Source: an uncultured Acidimicrobiaceae bacterium (GTDB lineage Bacteria; Actinomycetota; Acidimicrobiia; Spongiisociales; UBA5794). Taken from it: 64,000 nucleotides of DNA. The notes below the pieces were generated by a model. The model saw nothing but the letters and a program-made list of their open reading frames with translations, searched no databases and was not told the origin of the DNA. The stretch is taken from the NCBI GenBank assembly GCA_947259365.1, contig CAMYMC010000030.1, positions 1-64,000 of the forward strand, given 5' to 3'. Positions 11,485 to 19,453 of the stretch are shown here, in pieces. The translations under genes and the position numbers were made by a program. Within the stretch, counting starts at the first letter, position 1. The number at the start of each line of letters is the position of its first letter.

Positions 11485-12564
11485 ATGCCGCGGATCGCCG
11501 TGCTCACCTCAGGAGGGGACGCCCCCGGGATGAACGCCGCCGTCTGGGCGATCATCAAGCTCGGAGCGGCGAACGGAGTCGAGATCGTCGGCGTCGAGCG
11601 CGGCTACGACGGGCTCATCGATGGTGAGTTCCGGCCGCTGACTCGGGCCACGGCCGGTGGACTCGTGCCCGTTCCCGGCATCGCCTGGCTCGCCGGAACG
11701 GGGGGCACGTTCCTCGGCTCGACGAGATGTGCCCGGTTCCTGACCCCCGAGGGGAGGAAGGCCGCCGCCGATCGACTCACCGGCGCCGGCATCGATGCAC
11801 TCGTCGTCATCGGTGGCAACGGATCGCTCACGGGAGCCCACCGGCTCGCGGCCGAGACCGCAACGACGCTCGTCGGCATCCCGGCCTCGATCGACAACGA
11901 CGTCGGTGGCACGACGGACGCCCTGGGGGTCGACACCGCGCTGAACACCATCCTCGAGGCGTGCGACCGAATCTCGGACACGGCCCGGTCGCACCACCGG
12001 GCGTTCATCATCGAGGTCATGGGGCGCCGCTCCGGGTACCTGGCGATGGCCGCGGGGGTGGCGGCGACGGCGGACGCGGTGCTCCTTCCCGAGCAGCCGA
12101 AGACCTCGGGCGAGATCCTCGACCAGCTCGAAGGCCTGATCCGGGCGAGCTTCGCCCCCGAGCGGGACAAGCGCCGGCTGCTCATCGTCAAGGCCGAGGG
12201 GGTCCCGATCCCGACGATCCAGCTCGCGAGCGACCTCGAGGAAAGGGTCGCCGACCTCGACGATGTCTCGGTGCGCGCCAGCGTCCTCGGGCACCTCGTG
12301 CGCGGAGGCCGGCCCACCTACCAGGACCGGATGCTGGCGGGACGCCTGGCTCTGGCTGCGATCACCGCTCTCGGCGACGGCCATTCCGACGTCATGACCG
12401 CATGGAGTTCCCCGATGGGCACGCCGACGATCGACACCAGCGTGACCCTCGTCCCCCTCGCCGCCATGATCGAGGAGACGAAGGCGATGCTCGACGGGTC
12501 ATCTGAGGTCGTTCGGCGCCGGGTGCGGCTGCTGCGCGAGGTGCAGGGCGTCCTCGCCCTCTGA
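11485..12564 (+). CDS. pfkA: 6-phosphofructokinase (PfkA family)
   Basis: 359 residues. It phosphorylates fructose 6-phosphate in glycolysis. Visible motifs are the nucleotide-binding TSGGDAPGMNAA at the N-terminus, the catalytic PASIDNDVGGT loop and the MGRRSGYLA fructose-6-phosphate motif. The position-104 equivalent is Gly (ATP-type rather than the PPi-type Asp), but the neighbouring GGDGS motif reads GGNGS, so the usual Mg-binding Asp is Asn. The position equivalent to 124 is Ala, not the usual Gly or Lys. The phosphate donor is therefore not certain. The gene stands alone on its strand after the E1 operon. Confidence 0.9.
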   Translation: MPRIAVLTSGGDAPGMNAAVWAIIKLGAANGVEIVGVERGYDGLIDGEFRPLTRATAGGLVPVPGIAWLAGTGGTFLGSTRCARFLTPEGRKAAADRLTGAGIDALVVIGGNGSLTGAHRLAAETATTLVGIPASIDNDVGGTTDALGVDTALNTILEACDRISDTARSHHRAFIIEVMGRRSGYLAMAAGVAATADAVLLPEQPKTSGEILDQLEGLIRASFAPERDKRRLLIVKAEGVPIPTIQLASDLEERVADLDDVSVRASVLGHLVRGGRPTYQDRMLAGRLALAAITALGDGHSDVMTAWSSPMGTPTIDTSVTLVPLAAMIEETKAMLDGSSEVVRRRVRLLREVQGVLAL

Positions 12565-12665
12565 ACGGGATTCCCCCCGGAACGACGCGCCGCCGCGTGC
12601 GCCGACCGCCACCCCTTCCCCTATCCGGCGATTCGAGGGAGAATGGGTGAGGATCGCAGCGGGGA

Positions 12666-13127
12666 GTGAGCAACGTGGCTGCCTACCGCTTCACCGCGGA
12701 GCTCCACCACGTGGGGCTCAACTACGGGGTCCTCGTCCCGCGCCACATCGTCGAAGAGCTCGGTGGAGACCTCTACATCCTCGTGCGGGGCACGGCGAAC
12801 GGGATCGAGTTCCAGAACCGCCTCGTGCCGGCGGGGGACGGATTGAGGATGCTCTACCTCGACCGGGGAATCCGCGACGCCTGCGAGCTCGAGGTCGGGT
12901 CCCCCGTAGAGGTCGAGCTCGTCCTCGACCTTCGCGAAGAGGACCACAGCGTGCCTCCCGAGGTCGATGCCGCCATCGCCTCGATCCCGGCCGGATGGGG
13001 GGTCTGGGAGGACTTCGGCGCCGCCAGGCGCGACGAGATCCTGGGGTGGATCGCCCGAGCGCGCCGGAAGGCCACGAGGACGAGACGCATCGAGCAGCTG
13101 CGCCGCGAGATACGCGCCCGCCTGTAG
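12666..13127 (+). CDS. DUF1905 / YdeI-OmdA-like protein
   Basis: 153 residues from GTG 12666; a GTG 9 nt later is also possible. The N-terminal ~90 residues (YRFTAELHHVG..., VPRHIVEELGG, NGIEFQNRLVPAGDG) match the DUF1905 beta-barrel pattern. The C-terminal part with IARARRKATRTRRIEQ matches the YdeI/OmdA helical tail (bacteriocin-protection or OmpD-associated). The biochemical role of this family is not established. Its 3' end lies 44 nt before the NDH-2-like gene. Confidence 0.75.
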   Translation: MSNVAAYRFTAELHHVGLNYGVLVPRHIVEELGGDLYILVRGTANGIEFQNRLVPAGDGLRMLYLDRGIRDACELEVGSPVEVELVLDLREEDHSVPPEVDAAIASIPAGWGVWEDFGAARRDEILGWIARARRKATRTRRIEQLRREIRARL

Positions 13128-13171
13128 CCGGCCCACCGGGGCCGCCGTCCGTGCCGGTACGCTTCCGGGTC

Positions 13172-14455
13172 ATGGCGCGATGCGACGTCCTCGTCGTCGG
13201 GGGCGGCTTCGGCGGGGCGTTCTTCGCCCGGGAGCTGGAACGGCTCATGGGGGGCCGGCCGCCGCGGGTCTTGCTCGTCGCCCCCGAGAACTTCCTCCTC
13301 TTCTCGCCGCTGTTGCCGGAAGCCGCTTCGGGCACGATCGAGCCTCGCCACGCGGTCATCCCGCTGCGCGAGCTCCTCGCCACCACCGAGCTCCTCATCG
13401 GCACCGTCGAGCGGCTCGATCTCGACTCGCGCCGCGCCCTCGGCCGCGACCTCAACGGTGACGAGCACGAGATCGAGTACGACAGGCTCGTCCTCGCACC
13501 CGGATCGGTGCCGGCGACGGTGCCGGTCCCGGGGCTGCGAGAACACGCGGTCGGCTTCAAGACGCTCGCCGACGCGATCTGGCTCCGTAACCGGGTGCTT
13601 CGCCAGCTCGACGCGGCCGACGCCGCGGACGATCTGGCCGAACGGCGCCGCCTGCTCACGTTCACCTTCATCGGTGGCGGCTACGCCGGGGTCGAAGCCC
13701 TCGCCGAGCTGGAGTCGCTCGTCCGCGACGCGGTGCGGCGGTATCCCCGGATCACGGCGGCGGACTGCCGCTGGGTGCTCGTCGAGGCCGGGACGTCGCT
13801 CCTGCCCGGCCTCGACCCGGACCTGGCGACGTTCACCGAGCGCACCCTGGGTCGTCGCGGGGTCGAGGTCATGACCGAGACTCGCCTCGCCTCGTGCACC
13901 GGAGGCGTCGTCGTTCTCACCGGCGACCCGGTGCGGCCCTTCCCCTCGGGCACGATCGTGTGGACGGCGGGTCAGCGGCCGCATCCCATCCTCGGAGAAT
14001 GGGGCCTCCCGCTCGACGAGGGCGGCTCGGTTCCGGTCGACCGCTACTTGCAGGTCCGCGGGCTCGAAGGTGTCTACGTCGTCGGCGACGCGGCGACGGT
14101 GCCCGACCCGGAAGGTGGCATCGCCCCGAACACGGCTCAGCACGCACTCCGCCAGGCCCGCACCGCCGCACGCAATGTCGCAGCCGGGTTCGGGGTGGGT
14201 GAGCAGGTGCCGTTCTCGTATCGCACCCGCGGTCTCGCGGTCACCCTGGGGAAGTGGCAAGGAACGGCCCAGGTGCGCCGGACGACGTTCACCGGTCCGC
14301 TGGCGTGGTGGATGGGCCGGTCGTACCACCTGCTGATGATGCCGGGCCTGGGCCGCAAGCTGCGCGTCGTCAGCGACTGGACGATCGCGCTGTTGTTCCC
14401 TCGCGACGTCAGCCAGCTGGGTCAGCTGGGCTCGCCCACCCCTCTCGACGGCTGA
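13172..14455 (+). CDS. NDH-2-type FAD-dependent NADH:quinone oxidoreductase
   Basis: 427 residues with two Rossmann motifs: VLVVGGGFGGAFFARELE at the N-terminus for FAD and FTFIGGGYAGVEALAELE for NADH. The family motif VYVVGDAATV, followed by APNTAQHALRQART, lies before a C-terminal membrane-associating region (WWMGRSYHLLMMPGLGRK). Such enzymes feed NADH electrons into the quinone pool without proton pumping. Related actinobacterial proteins can instead be carotenoid- or sulfide-quinone-type. The ATG at 13172 starts directly at the dinucleotide-binding strand. Confidence 0.87.
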   Translation: MARCDVLVVGGGFGGAFFARELERLMGGRPPRVLLVAPENFLLFSPLLPEAASGTIEPRHAVIPLRELLATTELLIGTVERLDLDSRRALGRDLNGDEHEIEYDRLVLAPGSVPATVPVPGLREHAVGFKTLADAIWLRNRVLRQLDAADAADDLAERRRLLTFTFIGGGYAGVEALAELESLVRDAVRRYPRITAADCRWVLVEAGTSLLPGLDPDLATFTERTLGRRGVEVMTETRLASCTGGVVVLTGDPVRPFPSGTIVWTAGQRPHPILGEWGLPLDEGGSVPVDRYLQVRGLEGVYVVGDAATVPDPEGGIAPNTAQHALRQARTAARNVAAGFGVGEQVPFSYRTRGLAVTLGKWQGTAQVRRTTFTGPLAWWMGRSYHLLMMPGLGRKLRVVSDWTIALLFPRDVSQLGQLGSPTPLDG

Positions 14456-14461
14456 GCGTCG

Positions 14462-15490
14462 TCAGCTCCAGGTCACCGCGCCGCGGCCGAGCAGGGTTCC
14501 CGCCCGGACATCGTCGTGCACCGAGGGCACCCCCGCCGGTGCCACCGTACGCCCGACAACGGGCTCGACTGCGCCCTCGGCCACGAGCCGGGCGCCACGT
14601 GCGAACTGGCTGCGCGAGGCGTAGCGGGAGCCGATGATCCTCGCCTCGCGGCGCACGAGGTCCCTGGGGTTGAGGGCCATGACCCGGTCGGGGAACGTGG
14701 TCACGACGACCATACGGCCGCCCATCGTCAGCGACCGCAGCGACCACTCGAGCGTGTCGGGGGTGCCGACGAAGTCCACCGCCACGGTCGGGGGCTCTCC
14801 GATGTCCCGGACGTAGTCGATCTCGGTGATGTCGCCGACGGCGACCGCGGTCACCCCCAGCGCCTCGATGGCTTCGAGCTTGTCGACGGACTGCTCGAGG
14901 CCCACCACGGTCGCTCCGTCGAGCCCGGCGACCTGGATCATGTGGATGCCGACGCCGCCACCGGCGCCTACCACCACCACCCGATCGGCAGGCGTGATCG
15001 CGGCGAGGGCGGCGACGTGGACCGGGGTGGCGACCGCATCGCAGATCACGGTCGCTTGCGCCGCAGGAAGCGATTCGGCAACGGGGATCGCGTTGAACGC
15101 CGGGAGCGTCGCGTAGGGGGCATAGCCGCCGTCGCGGTGGACGCCGACGCGGCCGCCGGGCCGGAGGCATCGCGACTCGTCACCCGCCGAGCACGACGGG
15201 CACGACCCGCAGGAGAGATAGAAGTAGGCGCCCACCCGAGTGCCCACCAGTTCGTCATCCACACCGTCGCCGACGCCCACCACCCGGCCGACGTACTCGT
15301 GGCCGGGGACGACGGGAAGCAGGGCCGGGTCGTTCGCCATGTTGCCCTGCATGTAGTTGAGGACGGTGAGCCCGATCGAACAGGCCTCGACCTCGACGAG
15401 CACCTCGCCCGTTGCGGGAGCCGGACGCTCGATGTCGTCCCACTCGAGAGCTCCGCCCCATTCGTGCAGCCGCCAGCCGCCGTCACCCAT
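14462..15490 (-). CDS. MDR-family (zinc alcohol dehydrogenase-like) oxidoreductase lacking the catalytic Cys
   Basis: 342 residues. Start ATG 15490 is supported by GGAAGGAG 6-7 nt upstream. The GroES-like domain keeps VPGHEYVGRVV and a four-Cys structural zinc lobe (CGSCPSCSAGDESRC). The Rossmann domain has VVVVGAGGGVGIHMIQVAG. In the position of the usual A-C-G-x-C-x-T-D zinc/substrate motif the protein reads ACSIGLTVL, so the catalytic-zinc Cys appears to be Gly. It lies 36 nt downstream of the M24 gene on the same strand and is probably co-transcribed from the operator-bearing promoter at 16.69 kb. Substrate unknown. Confidence 0.85.
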   Translation of the reverse strand: MGDGGWRLHEWGGALEWDDIERPAPATGEVLVEVEACSIGLTVLNYMQGNMANDPALLPVVPGHEYVGRVVGVGDGVDDELVGTRVGAYFYLSCGSCPSCSAGDESRCLRPGGRVGVHRDGGYAPYATLPAFNAIPVAESLPAAQATVICDAVATPVHVAALAAITPADRVVVVGAGGGVGIHMIQVAGLDGATVVGLEQSVDKLEAIEALGVTAVAVGDITEIDYVRDIGEPPTVAVDFVGTPDTLEWSLRSLTMGGRMVVVTTFPDRVMALNPRDLVRREARIIGSRYASRSQFARGARLVAEGAVEPVVGRTVAPAGVPSVHDDVRAGTLLGRGAVTWS

Positions 15491-15526
15491 CCTTCGCTCC
15501 TTCCTCCTCACACCGGAGATCGGTTC

Positions 15527-16678
15527 TCATCCCGCCCCGCCCCGCCACATCCCGCCAGGCACTGCGTGGAGCCGCGTTGGACCCTCGCTCCCGATAGCTA
15601 CGAGCTCGCCCGTCTGGACTCCCGCCCGCTCGTCCGAGGTGATGACGTTCGGCTGGACGACGACGGTCATGCCTTCGGCGAACTCGATGTCGGGCAGCGG
15701 GCTGTGCATCGTGGCCGCGGTCCTGAGCACGGGCGGGAAATAGCCGCCGCCGTAGCCGTGGACGAGATCGTCGTAGATGGTGAACCCGGCGTCTTCGATG
15801 ACCCCCGCAGCGGTCACCACGTCGACGGGCCGAGCCCCGGGACGGAGCACACCAAGGACCGCGTCGAGGGCGGCCTCCGCCACCTCGTGCAGCTCGGCAT
15901 AGAGCGGCGTCGGATCCGACTCGACGGTGATCGTGCGGAGGACCTGACCGGGGTAGCCCCACCACGACGCAGAGATCTCGGCGGTGACGACGTCGCCGGT
16001 GCGGAGCCGGCGGCGGGTGGGCCACTGCGCCGGGACGCAGGATGCCGGCTCCTCCATGGCGGTGACTCCGAGATAGTGGATGTGGGTAGCCCCGCCCTCG
16101 GCGAGATATGAGGCCTCGATGGCGGCAACGAGATCGAGCTCGCTCGCCCCCGGCGTCGCGTGCTCCCTGAGCGCGATGATGCCCGCGTCCGAGAGAGCAG
16201 CACCGCAGGCGAGCCACTCGACCTCTTCCGGAGACTTCACGAGGCGCATCTCGGTGTACGCGGCGTCGAGCGGCACGGGCTCGGCAGCGCTGGCGAGCCG
16301 CTGGTGGCTCCGGTACCCGATCGGTCCCACGAGCCCGACACGGCTCGCAGCCCGGGCGCTGAGGAGCTCGGCGACCGAATCGAACGTGGAGGGCCCACCC
16401 CACCGGACGTCGGCGTCGACGGCGAGGCGGCGAGCGTTGGGGAGATGGTTGTAGAACTGGACGAGCAGGACGTCGCGTTCTCCGGGCGCCACGACGAGGG
16501 CAGCCTCGCGGGTGACCGGCCACCCGCAGATCCATTGCACCGCGCTCCCCGACCGGTCGGCCCCGTACGCCACGAGATGGTCGATCTCGGCGCGGGCCAT
16601 CGCCGCCTCGATGGCGCGCCGGCGCCGCGCCATCTCCCCCGCCGAGAAGCGGGGGACGTCGAACTCTTCCTCCATCAT
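15527..16678 (-). CDS. M24 (creatinase / Xaa-Pro peptidase fold) protein with degenerate metal site
   Basis: 383 residues with a creatinase N-terminal domain (residues ~15-150) and a pita-bread C-terminal domain. The usual five metal ligands (D, D, H, E, E) are mostly changed. The block TAEISASWWGYPGQVLRT has Glu and Gln for the two Asp. LVHGYGGGY keeps the His. VVVQPNV has Gln for the first Glu, and VQTGELVAI has Thr for the second. That resembles creatinase- or ectoine-hydrolase-type members, which act without the dinuclear metal, more than true aminopeptidases. A LacI-type operator lies 9 nt upstream of the start. Substrate unknown. Confidence 0.82.
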   Translation of the reverse strand: MMEEEFDVPRFSAGEMARRRRAIEAAMARAEIDHLVAYGADRSGSAVQWICGWPVTREAALVVAPGERDVLLVQFYNHLPNARRLAVDADVRWGGPSTFDSVAELLSARAASRVGLVGPIGYRSHQRLASAAEPVPLDAAYTEMRLVKSPEEVEWLACGAALSDAGIIALREHATPGASELDLVAAIEASYLAEGGATHIHYLGVTAMEEPASCVPAQWPTRRRLRTGDVVTAEISASWWGYPGQVLRTITVESDPTPLYAELHEVAEAALDAVLGVLRPGARPVDVVTAAGVIEDAGFTIYDDLVHGYGGGYFPPVLRTAATMHSPLPDIEFAEGMTVVVQPNVITSDERAGVQTGELVAIGSEGPTRLHAVPGGMWRGGAG

Positions 16679-16686
16679 CGTCGTCC

Positions 16687-16700
16687 TACAATCGTTTGCA
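16687..16700. promoter_or_regulatory. LacI-type operator O1 (M24 / EamA divergent promoter)
   Basis: TACAATCGTTTGCA differs by one base from the consensus palindrome seen seven times in this window. It lies between the divergent M24 (start 16678) and EamA (start 16731) genes. On the plus strand TACAAT could be the -10 element for the transporter. Confidence 0.75.
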
Positions 16701-16730
16701 GACGGAGGCTAGCGGGAAGGAGATGACCGG

Positions 16731-17612
16731 GTGAACGGGGTGCTGTGGGCGATCACGGCCGGGATCGGATTCGGCGTCTTCCAGGCCTTTCACCGCCGCG
16801 CCAACCAGCTCATCGACGCCTTCGTCGCCACCTTCATCCTCTGCTGCGTCGCCGTCGTCGTCATCGGCGGGGGCACGGCACTCACCCACGACTTGAGCGT
16901 GCTCGGCCGGACGCCGGTCTGGGCGTTCGGCGCGTTCGCCCTCGGCGGCCTCTTTCAGTTTCTCGGCGGCTGGACCTTCCTCACACTCAGCCAGCAGCGG
17001 GACGGCGCAGCGCGGACCGGCATCGCCATCGCGGCGACGCCGCTCATCGGCAGCGTGGCGGCTGCGGTCTTCTTGAAGGAGCCGCTGCCACCGATCACGA
17101 TCTTCGGTGTCCTGTTGGTCGTAGCGGGCGTCGCCCTCCTCGCCGACCCGAACCGGTTGAGCGGCAGCCGCCTCGCCGCGGTGCCCTGGTACGGGCTCGG
17201 CTCGGCGTTCTGCTGGGGAGTGGCTCCGCTCTTCGTCCGCTGGGGACTGCGCGGTCTCGACGTGCCGCTGATGGGCGTGACGGTTGCCCTCGCCGGTGCC
17301 GCGGTCGTGTACGGCGTCATCCTCTCCGTCGGCTTCGCCGGCCGGCGGCTCCGCGTTCCGAGGCCTGCGGTGCGCTGGATCGCCATCAGCTCGCTGCTCG
17401 TCGCCGGCTCCATCGCTGCCCAATGGCAGGCGTGGGATCTCATCGAGATCACCGTGGCGATCACGCTCATGCAGCTCGCCACCCCCGTCGTCGTCCTCGT
17501 CGCCCCTCTCGTCGTCGGCAGCGAGCTCGAGCGGCTCACACCGATGATCTTCGCCGGGATGGCGGCCGTCATCGCCGGGTCGATGCTCGTCGTCTGGACC
17601 GGCCAGGCCTGA
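16731..17612 (+). CDS. EamA/DMT-family transporter
   Basis: 293 residues with about ten hydrophobic helices in two EamA repeats (residues ~1-140 and ~150-290). The second repeat begins at WYGLGSAFCWGVAPLFVRWGLRG. Members export amino acids, metabolites or drugs, and direction and substrate cannot be told from sequence. Start GTG 16731 has AAGGAG about 9 nt upstream. The gene is divergent from the M24/ADH pair and shares operator O1 with it, so it is predicted to be induced together with them. Confidence 0.88.
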   Translation: MNGVLWAITAGIGFGVFQAFHRRANQLIDAFVATFILCCVAVVVIGGGTALTHDLSVLGRTPVWAFGAFALGGLFQFLGGWTFLTLSQQRDGAARTGIAIAATPLIGSVAAAVFLKEPLPPITIFGVLLVVAGVALLADPNRLSGSRLAAVPWYGLGSAFCWGVAPLFVRWGLRGLDVPLMGVTVALAGAAVVYGVILSVGFAGRRLRVPRPAVRWIAISSLLVAGSIAAQWQAWDLIEITVAITLMQLATPVVVLVAPLVVGSELERLTPMIFAGMAAVIAGSMLVVWTGQA

Positions 17613-17621
17613 CGGAGGACA

Positions 17622-18076
17622 CGACCGACGACGACTTCGGCGTCGCCGGAGTAGGACACAACAGCCTGACGACGGCCGCGTATCTCGCTGCCGCCGGCCT
17701 CCGCCTGGCGCACCCTCGACGCTCGCCCCATCCCCGGCGGCGTCGCCGCCACCGAAGAGATCCTCGTGCCCGGCTTGGGCATCGACACCTGCTCCACCGG
17801 TCACACGCTCATCCAGTCGAACCCGCTCATCGCGGACGACGAGCTGGGGCGGGTCCGCCGCTACCGGCTGGAGTCATGTCGACCCGACCCGGTGGCGCAC
17901 GTGCGCTTTCCCGCCGGCGAGCACATCACGACTCGCACCGGCCGCCCGTCCCGGGCCTCTACGAGACCGGCGGGACCAGCCACCCGGCGGGTCGATCACC
18001 GGCGCCCCCCGGCCGCAACGCCGCCGTCGTGATCCTCGAGGACCTCGGCACCACCATCGACGCCGTCGTGGACTGA
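17622..18076 (+). pseudogene. Remnant of a phytoene-desaturase-type FAD oxidoreductase
   Basis: Pieces of one protein appear in different frames. The N-terminus (VAGVGHNSLTTAAYLAAAGL) is at 17641-17702 in one frame. LDARPIPGGVAATEEI and IDTCSTGHTLIQSNPLIADDELG follow at about 17716-17850 in another. The family C-terminus (GLYETGGTSHPAG, then PGRNAAVVILEDLG) is at 17957-18050. Intact CrtI-like NAD(P)-binding amine-oxidase proteins have about 400 more residues between the last two pieces, so the gene has frameshifts and a large internal deletion. It is not expected to be functional. It fills most of the 17613-18244 gap. Confidence 0.75.
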
Positions 18077-18193
18077 CTCCACCGCCTCCCGGCATCGGCG
18101 AACCCGTCGAGGTCGATCACCTCGCCGGCTTCACATGCGCGGCTCAGACAACGTCTGCGGCGGTGGGTCGAGACCGGTTGAGTGGAGACAGTT

Positions 18194-18220
18194 GTGGGGC
18201 CCGGCGTGACCGGGCCCCAC
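18194..18220 (-). terminator. Perfect 11-bp hairpin after the ABC transporter operon
   Basis: Arms 18194-18204 and 18210-18220 pair perfectly around a 5-nt loop (CGTGA). It lies 25 nt downstream of the stop of the substrate-binding protein gene. It is the likely end of the ABC operon transcript. Confidence 0.75.
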
Positions 18221-18244
18221 ACGATGCCTCGATGCGCTGATTCG

Positions 18245-19411
18245 TCAGAGGTTGGTGACCCCTGTGTTGACATCGACCGGATTCAGCGGCAATCCCAGCG
18301 CCTCCTGGGCCGCGTGCAAATGGCTGAGGTCGACGTAATCCCGCCATGGCAGGTTCTCGCGGTAACCACCGAGCTCCTGTTGGAACGCCATCAGCGTGTC
18401 CATGTCGTCGGGACTCCAGCCGAGGTCGCTCGTCATGATCCCGGCGTCGATGTCCATCGCCGCGAACGTGTTGTCCGGGTAGTCGATCCCGAACTCCGTC
18501 ACCAGGATCTCGCGTCCTTCCTCCCAGTTGGCCGAGTCCTTGACCCACTGCTGCGACTTGATGTAGGCGTAGTTCCAGGCCGTGGCGAAGGTCGGGTACT
18601 CCTGGAGCGTCGACTGGAGCAGGCCGAGACCCGCCTGAGGATCCAGCCGGGGCTTGTTGTAGATGGCGCCGCCACCCTCTGCCTCGGCAAGCGCGATGTG
18701 GCGAGGGAAGGCCAGCGTGGCATCGATCTGCCCGGTGAGCATGGCCGTCACCCAATCGTTCGAGCCCCCGGTCAGGTTGACGCAGTTGACGTCGGTTTCC
18801 CAGGCGTAGCCGAGTTCGCCGAGGACGAACTTGGCCAGGACCTCATTGGTGCTTCCCGCCCGGGCGCATCCGACCGTCTTGCCCTCCAGATTCTCCGCCG
18901 TGACACCGGGGTTGGCGATCATGATGATCGGCTGCGCACCCAAGACGCAGCCCACCCAACGGAGCCCGTTCGGGGAGCCGTCCAGGACGGCTGCGTCCTC
19001 CGCGGGGAAGATGATGCTTGCGTCCATGAGGGCGATGTCGATCTCGCCGGCGAACATCGGGGGCAGGTACTCGTCCAAACCCGTGATGTTGTCGGGCCGG
19101 AGGTCGATTCCCACTTCCTCGAAGAAGCCTTTGGACATGCCGATCCAGTACGGAGCCTGGAGGTTCACATTCGGCGTGTTGAAGTCGAAACGCACGACCT
19201 CGAGTTCCGACTGTGGGGCAGTCATCGGGGCCTCGGTGCCCGTAGGTGCTGCGGTCGTGGCAGGCGCCGCGGTGGTCGTTGCCGCAGTCGTGGCTGCAGG
19301 CTCGTCGTCGTCACCGCACGCGCCGACCAGCAGGCCGCCGGCCGCCAGTCCCGACATCTGGAGGAACCTCCTGCGTGTGATGCCGGGTCGACCGAGATCT
19401 CTTGTCGTCAT
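18245..19411 (-). CDS. ABC transporter substrate-binding lipoprotein (NMT1/SsuA/TauA-like)
   Basis: 388 residues. The N-terminus has a twin-arginine-like ITRRRFLQMSGLAAGG stretch ending in the lipobox LVGAC, so Tat export and lipid anchoring are likely. A Thr/Ala-rich linker follows. The mature part has the NMT1/SsuA periplasmic fold: PYWIGMSKGFFEEVGIDL, MFAGEIDIALMD and LEGKTVGCARAGSTNEV. Family members bind taurine, alkanesulfonates, thiamine precursors, nitrate or aromatics; the ligand here is unknown. ATG 19411 has GGAAGGAC upstream. It is the last gene of the ATPase-permease-SBP operon, behind an intergenic hairpin. Confidence 0.9.
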   Translation of the reverse strand: MTTRDLGRPGITRRRFLQMSGLAAGGLLVGACGDDDEPAATTAATTTAAPATTAAPTGTEAPMTAPQSELEVVRFDFNTPNVNLQAPYWIGMSKGFFEEVGIDLRPDNITGLDEYLPPMFAGEIDIALMDASIIFPAEDAAVLDGSPNGLRWVGCVLGAQPIIMIANPGVTAENLEGKTVGCARAGSTNEVLAKFVLGELGYAWETDVNCVNLTGGSNDWVTAMLTGQIDATLAFPRHIALAEAEGGGAIYNKPRLDPQAGLGLLQSTLQEYPTFATAWNYAYIKSQQWVKDSANWEEGREILVTEFGIDYPDNTFAAMDIDAGIMTSDLGWSPDDMDTLMAFQQELGGYRENLPWRDYVDLSHLHAAQEALGLPLNPVDVNTGVTNL

Positions 19412-19432
19412 AGTCGTCCTTCCTCCCATTCG

Positions 19433-19453
19433 GTCAGGTCGTTGTGACCTGAC
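19433..19453 (-). terminator. 8-bp hairpin between permease and binding-protein genes
   Basis: Perfect arms GTCAGGTC (19433-19440) and GACCTGAC (19446-19453) enclose GTTGT. The hairpin straddles the permease stop codon. It may act as a partial terminator or as an RNA-stability element giving the binding protein a different dose from the membrane parts. Confidence 0.45.
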
